From CAWBRT01 sp963819175 (GTDB lineage Bacteria > Acidobacteriota > Terriglobia > Terriglobales > Acidobacteriaceae): 64,000 nt of DNA. A program made the position numbers and the translations under genes. The stretch is taken from NCBI GenBank assembly GCA_963819175.1, contig CAWFVJ010000021.1, positions 265,157-329,156 on the forward strand, read 5' to 3'. The notes beneath the pieces were generated by a model. The model saw only the letters and a list, made by a program, of their open reading frames with translations, was not told where the DNA came from and did not search any database. Shown piece after piece: positions 23,203 to 31,514 of this stretch (positions within the stretch are counted from its first letter, which is position 1; each line of letters opens with the position of its first letter).

Positions 23203-25896
23203 TTAGATCCATTGCTTTCGCAACAGCCACACCTTGATGATTTGCGTAAGGCCCATATAGCCCAGCAACGTGCCCAGCAGAATTGGCCAGTACATCCGCG
23301 GCAGGTGAGTGAATCCCAGCGCAGAAGCCAAAGGAGAATACGGCAGCCACACGCCAAAAGCCATGATTGATAACGATGTGACGGTCAGCGCCCAACTCGC
23401 CCTGCTCTGTAAAAAGGGAACCTTATTGGTGCGAATGACGTGGATGATGAGCGTCTGCGTCATCAACGACTCGACGAACCAGCCGGTCTGAAATAGCGAT
23501 GCTCGGGATGGATCCCAGCAGTTGAATACCCAGAGCATAACGAAGAAAGTCGTATAGTCGAAAATCGAGCTGATAGGGCCGACATAGAGAATGAAGCGCT
23601 TGATTTCCCCGATGTTCCAGGGCTTTGGCTTAGTTATTTGCTCGTCGTCCACGGCGTCCGCCGGGATTGGCACCTGCGAGAAGTCATACAGGAGGCTGTT
23701 TGTCAGCACCTGAATCGGGGACATCGGCAGGAAGGGGAGGAAGGCACTTGCCCCCACCACGCTGAACATGCTTCCGAAGTTGGAACTTGCTCCCATCCGA
23801 ATGTACTTAACGATATTCGCGAAGACCTTACGGCCTTCGATCACGCCGCCTCCCAGCACCGTGAGGTCCTTCTCCAGCAAGATCAGATCCGCTGACTCCT
23901 TGGCGATGTCAGTGGCGGTGTCTACCGAAATGCCAACGTCAGCCGCTCGCAAGGCGGGAGCGTCATTGATTCCGTCGCCCATGTATCCGACGACGTGCCC
24001 CTTGCCCCGGAGGATACGGATGACCCGCTCCTTGTGCGCGGGAGAGAGGCGGGCGAACAGCACAGCCTTCTCCGCTGCCTCGGCCAGTTCCGCGTCGGAC
24101 ATCTTCTCCACGTCGCCGCCCAGCAGCATCGGGTCGGCTGATAGGCCAACGTCTTTGCACACCTTGCGGCTGATAAGGTGGTTATCCCCGGTGAGGATTT
24201 TTACGGCCACGCCATGCTTGTGCAGGGCCGCAAGGGCGCCGGCTGCGGTGTTCTTGGGTGGGTCCAGGAAGGCGACGTACCCTCTGAGCACGAGTTCGTG
24301 CTCGTCGTTTAACGCGCAGAGTTTCTTCCCGGTCAGGACCTTTGTGGCTACTGCCAGCACGCGGAAGCCGTCGTTGCTGAGACTGTCGTACTCTTGCTTC
24401 AGCCCGACCATGAGGGCTGGCTCCATTGGGGACAATTTACCATCGAGCTCAAAATGCGAGCAGCGGAGGAAGACCTCCTCCGGAGCCCCTTTAGTGAAAA
24501 GAATTGCCTGACCTCCGGCATCCTCCACTAAAACCGACATCATGCGTCGAGTGAAATCAAACGGGAGTTCATCCAGCTTTTTATACTTCTCGACATCCGC
24601 CTTCCCGTGAAAGTCGGAACTATCCAGAATCGCCCGGTCGAGCAGGTTCTTTAGGCCTGTCTGGAAATAGCTGATCAGGTACCCGTCCAGCAGCACGTCA
24701 TTAGTTTCACGCCCAGCGACGTTGCAATGCCGCATCAGGACAACGCGGTCCTCGGTGAGCGTACCCGTTTTGTCGGTGCACAACACGTCCATGGCCCCAA
24801 AGTTCTGGATTGAGTTAAGTCGCTTGACGATCACCTTCTTGCGGCTCATGGCGAGTGCGCCATTGGAAAGGCAGACGGAAACGATCATAGGCAGCATTTC
24901 AGGAGTGAGGCCGACAGCCACTGCCATTGCGAAGAAGAAGGCTCCCTTCCAATCGTGCTTGGTGAAACCATTGATGAGGAAGACTAGAGGGACCATTACT
25001 GCCATGAACTGCATCATCAGCCATGTAAAGCGGTTGAGGCCCTGGTCAAAGCTGGTCGGCGCTCGTTCCCCGGTGATCGAGCGGGCCATGCTGCCCAAGT
25101 AGGTTTGCACCCCCGTTGTGACCACGACCGCTGTGGCCGTGCCGCTCTCAACGCTCGTCCCCATGAAGCATGTGTTCTTGAGCTCAGTGGGTGAACTCTC
25201 CTCTTTGGTTTCGGGGTCGTGGCACTTCTCGATCGGGAGCGACTCACCCGTGAGACTGCCTTGGCTCACGAAGAGGTCCTTCGAAGACAGCAACCGCACG
25301 TCGCCTGGGATCATGTCGCCGGCGGCCAGTTTAATGATGTCACCGGGCACCAGGTCCCGGAGTGGGACCTCCCCCGCCGCTCCGTCCCGAACGACCGTGG
25401 CGGTCACATGGATCATGGCCTTCAGCTTTTGTGCGGCGGTGTCCGCCCGGGCCTCCTGCCAAAAGCGGAGTACCACACTCAGCGCCACCATGCCTACCAT
25501 CACGAAGCCGGCGCGTGTGTCGCCTGTAAGGAAAGAAACTGCAGACAAAATCGACAGCAGAATCACGAGCGGGTTGCGGATGATTTTCAGAACGCGGATG
25601 GGCCAGCCCTGCTTCCGCTCTTGTGCAACCTCATTCGGCCCCGTCGTGCGCGCCCGTTGTTCGGCTTCAATCTGTGTTAGACCACCCAAAGACGTCCGCA
25701 AGTTCCGAAGCAGCTCTGCACCGTCCTTTCGAGCGGCGTCGAGGACTGCTGGCGAAACACGAATATTCTGGTGATTTGTCTTGGTTGGGATCGGTGATTC
25801 GTTCGGGCGAACCGATGGCCCGGCAGTCTTGGGACCTGCCGTTTCAACGCCGCCGACCAAAGCTCCTGTCGTGCTATCCGTATTCGGTGTTGTCAT
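23203..25896 (-). CDS. mgtA: P-type Mg2+ ATPase (MgtA/MgtB type)
   Basis: A type IIIB magnesium-importing P-type ATPase of about 897 residues, inner membrane. Hallmarks: TGES actuator loop (GSLTGESLPIEK), phosphorylation site CTDKTGTLTEDRV, nucleotide-binding FTKGAPEEV, hinge GDGINDAPALRAADVGISV, and M4 motif VGLTPEMLPMIVSV. The last block AVDDEQITKPKPWNIGEIKR is typical of MgtA. The frame is open to a TTG at 25986; ATG 25896 (MTTPNTDSTTG) is my choice, but neither has a strong ribosome site. It faces the phospholipase gene convergently. No mgtA-type leader hairpin was recognised. No neighbouring mgtC. Confidence 0.92.
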   Translation of the reverse strand: MTTPNTDSTTGALVGGVETAGPKTAGPSVRPNESPIPTKTNHQNIRVSPAVLDAARKDGAELLRNLRTSLGGLTQIEAEQRARTTGPNEVAQERKQGWPIRVLKIIRNPLVILLSILSAVSFLTGDTRAGFVMVGMVALSVVLRFWQEARADTAAQKLKAMIHVTATVVRDGAAGEVPLRDLVPGDIIKLAAGDMIPGDVRLLSSKDLFVSQGSLTGESLPIEKCHDPETKEESSPTELKNTCFMGTSVESGTATAVVVTTGVQTYLGSMARSITGERAPTSFDQGLNRFTWLMMQFMAVMVPLVFLINGFTKHDWKGAFFFAMAVAVGLTPEMLPMIVSVCLSNGALAMSRKKVIVKRLNSIQNFGAMDVLCTDKTGTLTEDRVVLMRHCNVAGRETNDVLLDGYLISYFQTGLKNLLDRAILDSSDFHGKADVEKYKKLDELPFDFTRRMMSVLVEDAGGQAILFTKGAPEEVFLRCSHFELDGKLSPMEPALMVGLKQEYDSLSNDGFRVLAVATKVLTGKKLCALNDEHELVLRGYVAFLDPPKNTAAGALAALHKHGVAVKILTGDNHLISRKVCKDVGLSADPMLLGGDVEKMSDAELAEAAEKAVLFARLSPAHKERVIRILRGKGHVVGYMGDGINDAPALRAADVGISVDTATDIAKESADLILLEKDLTVLGGGVIEGRKVFANIVKYIRMGASSNFGSMFSVVGASAFLPFLPMSPIQVLTNSLLYDFSQVPIPADAVDDEQITKPKPWNIGEIKRFILYVGPISSIFDYTTFFVMLWVFNCWDPSRASLFQTGWFVESLMTQTLIIHVIRTNKVPFLQSRASWALTVTSLSIMAFGVWLPYSPLASALGFTHLPRMYWPILLGTLLGYMGLTQIIKVWLLRKQWI

Positions 25897-26063
25897 CGTT
25901 TCTTTGGTCGCTTTTCGGGCGGAGCTCTCAAGCCATGGAAAACCACCCACTCGAACAATCATCTTCCGGCCGGAACTCGCAGTCAACCGGCATGCTAGCG
26001 CCCACCTGTAACCTCAGCGCTTGTAGCCATGATCACTCCATTCGAATCGGCCTGTTGTTAAAG

Positions 26064-26333
26064 CTACCGTCTTTTCATTGCAAAACCGATTACCATTCCG
26101 ACGGCGACACCTACTGCCAATGAAGCTACGACGGCTTCGGTAGGATGCCGTTGCAGACGCTTGGTCGTGTCATCAAGGAATTCCTCGGCGGCATCGCAGC
26201 TATGTTTTGCGACACGCTTCGCCACTCCAACGCCATCTTCAAATGCATCAGCAACGGCTGCCGTCGTTCGTGAAGCCTTGCGCGCTGATTCGGCGATTTG
26301 CTCGCTTGCTCGTTCCAACACTGATTGCGTCAT
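26064..26333 (-). CDS. DUF883-like small membrane-anchored protein
   Basis: Eighty-nine residues: an amphipathic, Ala/Glu-rich helix (SVLERASEQIAESARKASRT and EEFLDDTTKRLQRHPTEAV) followed by one glycine-rich membrane segment (VASLAVGVAVGMVIGFAM) and KRR. This is the plan of DUF883/ElaB-YqjD proteins, whose E. coli members anchor ribosomes to the membrane in stationary phase. GAGG precedes the ATG at 26333 by eight bases; a longer frame starts 15 codons earlier without support. Located 167 bases upstream of the mgtA start. Confidence 0.65.
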   Translation of the reverse strand: MTQSVLERASEQIAESARKASRTTAAVADAFEDGVGVAKRVAKHSCDAAEEFLDDTTKRLQRHPTEAVVASLAVGVAVGMVIGFAMKRR

Positions 26334-26438
26334 TATTTTTAACCTCTTTCGTCTTCGTTTGCATGCTGATTCGTTCATCTCACGACGGCCTTCATCTTGA
26401 TGTAAACCATCGGGTGACGCTTCGAGCCGTTAGCTTAT

Positions 26439-26663
26439 TCATTGAGGCGTGAGTTTCTTGAAATCCTGATAATATTCGTCGAGTACCTGCCGCGTGAATC
26501 TGCCGATTGCAGCGTATTCGCTATCCGTGAGGTTGGCGAGCGACACTCGTGCTGAGGTGTCGACGACCTCGAATCCGTTACCAGGCAACAATACGACACC
26601 GGTCTCTTTTGTCAGTCGAAACAGAAAACCGATTCCTAAATCGCTTTTGACAAACCATGCCAT
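26439..26663 (-). pseudogene. Aspartate aminotransferase/4-decarboxylase remnant, C-terminal frame
   Basis: Encodes the family C-terminus: FLFRLTKETGVVLLPGNGFE, then ARVSLANLTDSEYAAIGR and a helix to EYYQDF. Joins the frame at 26578-27309 if one G near 26664 is removed (E-F then MAWFVKSDLG). The arginine in ARVSLAN is the carboxylate-binding Arg expected of fold-type I aminotransferases. Confidence 0.65.
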
Positions 26664-27309
26664 CGAATTCCGGTCCGTATAGCTTCCCGCCTATTTCCTG
26701 CAAATCTATCAAGGTGTAATAATTGGCATCGTTGGGCTCATGCGCGGCCTTAATGCCCATATTGCTGTAGAGCGTTTGATATCTTTGCCGGATCAGCTGT
26801 TTGGCGGCATCTTTGTAGCGATGTTCGCGGTCCATCAGCCCATTGAGTGCGAATAACGCCATCTGTAACTGCTGCGGCCCAGACAGGCCGGCCGTATGGT
26901 TTAACGCAACGGCACGACTATCCGCAACCATGCGATCGATGAAACGTAAGGCGCGCGGCTGCGTGGTCAGTGTGGCATAGCGCGTGTCAAGGAGAAGCTT
27001 TTGTTTCTCCGGCAGGGCAGCCAGTGCGGCATCGAAGGCGTTATCATCATGCAAAGCGATGGCGCCGAGCCGCCAACCGGTTGCGCCAAAGAACTTCGAG
27101 AACGAGTAAACGCACGGTGTGTTACGCGGGCACTTTGCAAACAATGAAACGAAGTCGTCCGCAAAGGTGCCGTAGACATCGTCGGTGACGATAAAGAGGT
27201 CCGGACGATGGGTGGCAACCACAGTATGATGGCGTACCCAGGTTAGCCAGATTGCTTCGCCTACTGGGCGATCTGCCAGAGACCGAACACTGCGACCGCT
27301 CCGTGACAA
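26578..27309 (-). pseudogene. Aspartate aminotransferase/4-decarboxylase (AsdA-type) remnant, truncated at the N-terminus
   Basis: Fold-type I PLP enzyme resembling bifunctional aspartate aminotransferase/aspartate 4-decarboxylase. It keeps PDLFIVTDDVYGTFADDF (PLP-ring Asp/Tyr strand), SFSKFFGATGWRLGAIAL with the PLP Schiff-base Lys in S-F-S-K, and VALNHTAGLSGPQQLQMALF. The family is about 530 residues; here roughly the first half is missing, as family-like sequence stops near 27250 and the leading residues (MSRSGRSVRSLAD) are unlike it. With the frameshift at 26664 the remnant would total 289 residues. Not expected to be active. Confidence 0.75.
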
Positions 27310-27695
27310 TCACTTACGAGCCGAGAGCTAAAAAGTGAACACGCGGCCCAACAGGGTCAACTACGGTGATGTATTCCGGGTGATCAGGCTGATGATCGCC
27401 GGTGCTGGTATGAGGGCCAAGGCTGATGGACCAAGCCCTGGCTGATAGCTATGGGTTAAATGAAGAAAAGAGCGGTGATGATGGATGACCATGACATCGC
27501 GCTTGGAGCAGGTGACACCCCCGAGGAGCGCGAAAAGTTCTGTGAAAGCCTCCGGGGGACGCAGTGGCCGATTCGAGCCTGGCCCGATGAGCAGAGCCTT
27601 TCACGTTTTCGCGGAGGCATCGGCACCTAAAATCACTCAAGCTGATTACCACCGTAACCGCAGCTTTCATCTCCGCTTAATACTCGCTTGCGAGA
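27310..27695. other. Intergenic, no feature seen
   Basis: Between the truncated decarboxylase remnant and the PAS sensor gene. No trace of the missing decarboxylase half, no IS end and no clear promoter was recognised. Confidence 0.4.
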
Positions 27696-29021
27696 ATGCA
27701 GCGCATGCGGAAATACGACGGCAATTCTGTTCGAGTCCACGGCGCCGAGCCCGAAAACGGTTCTGCCGCGGCACAACCGGCTTTTGCGGACAGCAGCGCC
27801 AGCGGCGATTCAGGCTCCCACCAGCGGCTAAGGCTCTCCTTTCTGTTTCTCGCCGGCTTTCAACTGGTCCTGATTGGGGTAAGCCTCTTTGGCTGGCTTC
27901 AACTCGAGAACTCTTATCAGCGTGCCACGAGATCGCAGCAGCTGTGGCACGCGCGACGTCAGAAGATCACCGAACTCGAGAGCTTTGCTGCCTCATCCAA
28001 GATGCCCGGCATGGAAGATTTCAATTCCGACGACTGGCGAGACGGCCGCCAGACCATGCGCTATGGGGCGAATATGTTCATGTCCCGGGCTAACGCCTTC
28101 GCCCAGGATCTCGCCGGTAGCGAGGATGCGCTTAGCCAGTCGATGCTGCCCACTGCGCGCTCTTTGAGTGACCAAATGCATGCCACACTGGAACAGGCGG
28201 ACAAAGCGTTTGCTGCCTTTGAGGCAAGAGACCGGAAGCAGTTCGCGGCAGAGATGCTTTACACCGACCGCATCTACCGCCGTGTGCTGCTGGCCGTCGG
28301 AGAACTGCGGACGAGCGCCTTCGAGTCCGAATCGAGCGAACTGAAGCAGCAGACGCTGGTGGCCGGACGCGTGCGCACCTGGAGCTTCACCTTGGCGGTA
28401 ATCGCCGCCCTGTTGGCACTTGCGCTGATCAAATACGCGTGGGGCTTGCAACGGCAACTGCTGGCGGATGAGGCACAACTGACCAAGCATCGCGCGGCGC
28501 TGGAAGCAAGGGTGCAGGAAACCACGGCCGAACTGCGCGCCGAAGCGACCAAGCTCAATCGTGCACAGTCGGCCATTCGGATGACCGAAGCGCACTTCGC
28601 CGAAGCGCAGCGCCTTGCGCATTTTGGCATTTGGGAGTGGGACGTGCGATCCGGGGAGATGTTCTGGTCAGACGAGACTTATCGTCTTCTCGGCTTCGCT
28701 CCTAATTCCCGGCCTGCGCACTTCGAAGCCTTTCTTCAGAAGATCTCTCCGACCGACCACGATCACGTGGTCCACGCCTTTCAGGAGTCGGTTGCAAGAC
28801 GCGTCCCCCTGCGCACCGAATGCCGGATCCACAGACCCCACGGCGGTGACCGCGTATTGCTCTTGCAGGGAGAGGTCGAGAACGATGAGAACGGGAACCA
28901 CTCCATTGCAGGATTTGCGCTGGACATCACCGACCGAAAGTTCGCCCAGGAACTCATGGAGCGGCAGGCCCACGAAGCTGTGGCCGCCGCCGCCCAATAT
29001 AATCGAAGGCCCATTACGTAA
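27696..29021 (+). CDS. Membrane PAS sensor protein lacking an output domain
   Basis: A 441-residue sensor: cytoplasmic leader, membrane helix (LSFLFLAGFQLVLIGVSLFG), a helical periplasmic domain (about 70-215, with FNSDDWRDGRQTMRYGANMF), second membrane helix (WSFTLAVIAALLALALIKYA), a coiled coil (LTKHRAALEARVQETTAELR) and one PAS fold (LAHFGIWEWDVRSGEMFWSD to GFALDITDRKFAQELMERQA). It then stops 19 residues later without kinase, GGDEF or other output. The periplasmic part resembles that of the GGDEF-EAL protein at 41956-44622 (D-S/T-N/D-D-W motif, same spacing to the second helix). Either truncated, or a sensor that works through a partner. Confidence 0.75.
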   Translation: MQRMRKYDGNSVRVHGAEPENGSAAAQPAFADSSASGDSGSHQRLRLSFLFLAGFQLVLIGVSLFGWLQLENSYQRATRSQQLWHARRQKITELESFAASSKMPGMEDFNSDDWRDGRQTMRYGANMFMSRANAFAQDLAGSEDALSQSMLPTARSLSDQMHATLEQADKAFAAFEARDRKQFAAEMLYTDRIYRRVLLAVGELRTSAFESESSELKQQTLVAGRVRTWSFTLAVIAALLALALIKYAWGLQRQLLADEAQLTKHRAALEARVQETTAELRAEATKLNRAQSAIRMTEAHFAEAQRLAHFGIWEWDVRSGEMFWSDETYRLLGFAPNSRPAHFEAFLQKISPTDHDHVVHAFQESVARRVPLRTECRIHRPHGGDRVLLLQGEVENDENGNHSIAGFALDITDRKFAQELMERQAHEAVAAAAQYNRRPIT

Positions 29022-29136
29022 TGCGAAGGAAACGCGGTTGTTAAAGCGAGCTCAGAAGTGTGCATCCACCGTAGGGTCGGAACGTATCCTGCGGCACCTA
29101 GTTCACTCGGTGTTGAATCCAGAGAGGATTTTATCT

Positions 29137-30366
29137 ATGACTATTCGGAAGATTGCGGTGTGTTTTGCACTACTTTGCGTTTTTGCAACTTCGACCGTTG
29201 CAGCCGATGCTCACGGACCAGCCGGGAACAATCGCCGGAACGTAATCATCTTCGTTGCCGACGGGCTGCGATCAGGATCCGTAAATGCACTCGACGCGCC
29301 GACCATCTTCGGCCTTCGCCAGAAAGGCGTCGAGTTCGCGAACAGCCACGCCGTCTTCCCGACATTCACGATGCCGAACGGTTCGGCCATTGCTACAGGT
29401 CACTACCTCGGGGACACCGGCACCTTTAGCAACTATGTTTATTCGGGATACCCCATTTTTAACAGCGGCAATTTCGGGAACGTCGCTGGGACGGTCACGC
29501 CATTCATCGAAGACGACCAGATTCTTGCCGATCTCGACGATCACTACGAAGGCAACTACGTGAATGAAGAAAGCCTGCTGGCGGCTGCCCGCAATGCCGG
29601 TTATGCCACCGCTGCCGTCGGAAAGCTCGGTCCGGCTGCCATGCAGGACGTTTCGCAGCTCAGACCGGTGAACCAGCGTTTTCCGGTGCCCCAGACCATC
29701 ATCATTGACGACCGCACTGGTCAAACTTCCGGGGTCCCTCTTCCGGCAAGTATAGTCGCGTCATTGACTGCGGCTGGTCTGCCGACGACAGCGGTGGCTC
29801 GCAATCAGCCGGCAGGCAATAACACCACCGCCGGCACCCTGAACGCCAACCTTGGCCAGCAGCAATATTTCGCGGATGCTCTTACCAAAGCGATCCTGCC
29901 AACCTTCGTGCAACAGGGACAGCCATTCGTGCTGGTGTATTGGTCGCGTGACCCGGACGGCACCCAGCACAACGGGGGCGATAGTCTTAACTCGCTAACG
30001 CCAGGTATCAATGGTCCCACTTCACGCGCGGCGGTAAAGAATGCCGACAGCAATCTTGCGCAGATACTGGCATACATCAACAGCGATCCGAAGCTTGCGT
30101 CCAACACCGACATCTTCGTCACCTCGGACCATGGCTTTGCCACAATCAGCAAGCACGAGATCGATGGCACCGGGAAGGCATTCACCGCCAGCTATGCCGC
30201 GCAGTTCACGTACAAGGATTCCACCGGCCGTCAGGAAGTGAACACCGGCTTCTTGCCTCCGGGCTTTCTTGCCATCGACCTGGCTCATGCACTGGGAATG
30301 CCGCTCTTTGACCCGGATACCCAGGTTAAGGACAGCACCGGGCAAAGGCTCTATGCAGCGGGTTGA
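29137..30366 (+). CDS. Alkaline-phosphatase-superfamily phosphodiesterase, N-terminal frame of a broken gene
   Basis: Exported type I phosphodiesterase/nucleotide pyrophosphatase-like enzyme. Signal peptide KIAVCFALLCVFATSTVAA; metal-binding NVIIFVADGLRSG (Asp42); nucleophile Thr78 in FPTFTMPNGSAIATGHY; further ligands in YWSRDPDGTQHNGG and FVTSDHGFATIS. This spacing is that of the NPP/PhnA-like branch. AGAGG lies upstream of the ATG at 29137; the frame is open further 5' through the PAS sensor region but that part is antisense-like. It ends early at 30366. Removing one G from the GGG near 30360 continues it as YAAVDPTIPQQS. Repaired length 661. Confidence 0.82.
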   Translation: MTIRKIAVCFALLCVFATSTVAADAHGPAGNNRRNVIIFVADGLRSGSVNALDAPTIFGLRQKGVEFANSHAVFPTFTMPNGSAIATGHYLGDTGTFSNYVYSGYPIFNSGNFGNVAGTVTPFIEDDQILADLDDHYEGNYVNEESLLAAARNAGYATAAVGKLGPAAMQDVSQLRPVNQRFPVPQTIIIDDRTGQTSGVPLPASIVASLTAAGLPTTAVARNQPAGNNTTAGTLNANLGQQQYFADALTKAILPTFVQQGQPFVLVYWSRDPDGTQHNGGDSLNSLTPGINGPTSRAAVKNADSNLAQILAYINSDPKLASNTDIFVTSDHGFATISKHEIDGTGKAFTASYAAQFTYKDSTGRQEVNTGFLPPGFLAIDLAHALGMPLFDPDTQVKDSTGQRLYAAG

Positions 30367-30455
30367 TCCGACGATTCCGCAGCAGAGCGCGACTACCAGG
30401 CAGCGCCCGAATTCAGGAAACGGCTTGATCGGCGCGAAGTGGCCGCATTCTGGAT

Positions 30456-31124
30456 GTGACGGATGCGAAGGTCATAGTAGCTGCGAATGGTGGATCCGAT
30501 CTTATCTATGTGCCTGACCATAATAAGCAGTTGGTGCAACAGATCGTTGCATTCCTGAGCAAGCAGGATTACGTGGGGGCGATTTTGGTGGATAACAGCT
30601 ACGGTAAGATTCCCGGCGCTCTTCCGTTCAGCTCCATTAATTTGATTGGAGCATCCAAAATGCCGAAGCCTGCGATTGCTGTCAGCTTCAAGACGTTCTA
30701 TCTCACGCCAGGTGATCTCCAGAGTGCGGTTCAAATCGCCGATTCAACTCTTCAAGAGGGGCAGGGCATGCACGGGAGCTTCGGGCGAGACAACACTTTC
30801 AACACCATGGTGGCAGTCGGCCCAGACTTTAAGAGCAGTTTTGTGGACCCGTTCCCCGTCGGTAATGCCGACATTGCGGTTACCATGGCGCATATCCTCA
30901 AAGTTAAACTGCCATCGAAGGGCAAACTGACCGGACGCGTATTGAATGAGGCGCTGAGGAATGGAGCGGATAAGGTCCAGTTCCAGACCAAGAGAATTGC
31001 TTCTGAACCAAGCGCTGCGGGCAAGAGCACAATTTTGCTTTACCAGCAGGTTGGGCGTCAGCTTTACTTCGATGAGGCCTGTTATGTCGATCCGGGGGGC
31101 ACTGGACAGAATCCATGCAGATAG
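30456..31124 (+). CDS. Alkaline-phosphatase-superfamily phosphodiesterase, C-terminal frame
   Basis: Continues the enzyme with RILDVTDAKVIVAANGGSDL, LIYVPDHNKQLVQQIVAFLS and the last metal His in GQGMHGSFGRDNTF, the block the superfamily needs to complete its di-zinc site. That missing His in the first frame is the best evidence that both frames are one gene. A second single-base insertion near 30437-30440 separates this frame from the short middle stretch VDPTIPQQSATTRQRPNSGN. The C-terminus (LYFDEACYVDPGGTGQNPCR) has a likely disulfide. Confidence 0.78.
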   Translation: MTDAKVIVAANGGSDLIYVPDHNKQLVQQIVAFLSKQDYVGAILVDNSYGKIPGALPFSSINLIGASKMPKPAIAVSFKTFYLTPGDLQSAVQIADSTLQEGQGMHGSFGRDNTFNTMVAVGPDFKSSFVDPFPVGNADIAVTMAHILKVKLPSKGKLTGRVLNEALRNGADKVQFQTKRIASEPSAAGKSTILLYQQVGRQLYFDEACYVDPGGTGQNPCR

Positions 31125-31316
31125 TGTGTCCCCATATTGGCGTTGCGTCGAAGCCTTCTTCAACGGCAAGATTCCTGGGCGGGATTTCATGGGTACGTCT
31201 TGAGTGAATGGTGATGAAATGAGCTGAAGCACGAAAGACACGTTGAAAGATACACTTTTCGATTGACTTACTAAGAGCTGATAATAAAATACCTTCCCAT
31301 CGCTCGGTGAGAGTTT

Positions 31317-31415
31317 ATGGCAATGGAAATCGCCATCATCCTGGTTATTCTTGTGATCTTCTTTGTGCTGGGGGCGTTGCTTCCTGCCGACCATGAGGTC
31401 AAGTTCTGGCGTTAG
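31317..31415 (+). CDS. Possible tiny membrane protein, 32 aa
   Basis: Reads MAMEIAIILVILVIFFVLGA then LLPADHEVKFWR. One membrane helix and a short charged tail. Weak ribosome site (GGTGAGAG). No family recognised; the composition is typical of real small membrane proteins rather than random frames, but the call is tentative. Confidence 0.35.
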   Translation: MAMEIAIILVILVIFFVLGALLPADHEVKFWR

Positions 31416-31514
31416 ACCATTGCCTATTAAGCTTCCGAATCCCGCAACAATTGTGAATAGACAAGCCGCTACGAGGCAGCCAGCGTGACGGACGCGAATG
31501 CGCGCGCGCCTGAC

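Noticed and set aside
28615..29136. N-terminal extension of the phosphodiesterase through the PAS gene
   Set aside because: The extension overlaps the PAS sensor in another frame and is Arg/Ser/Pro-rich; the signal peptide begins at 29137.
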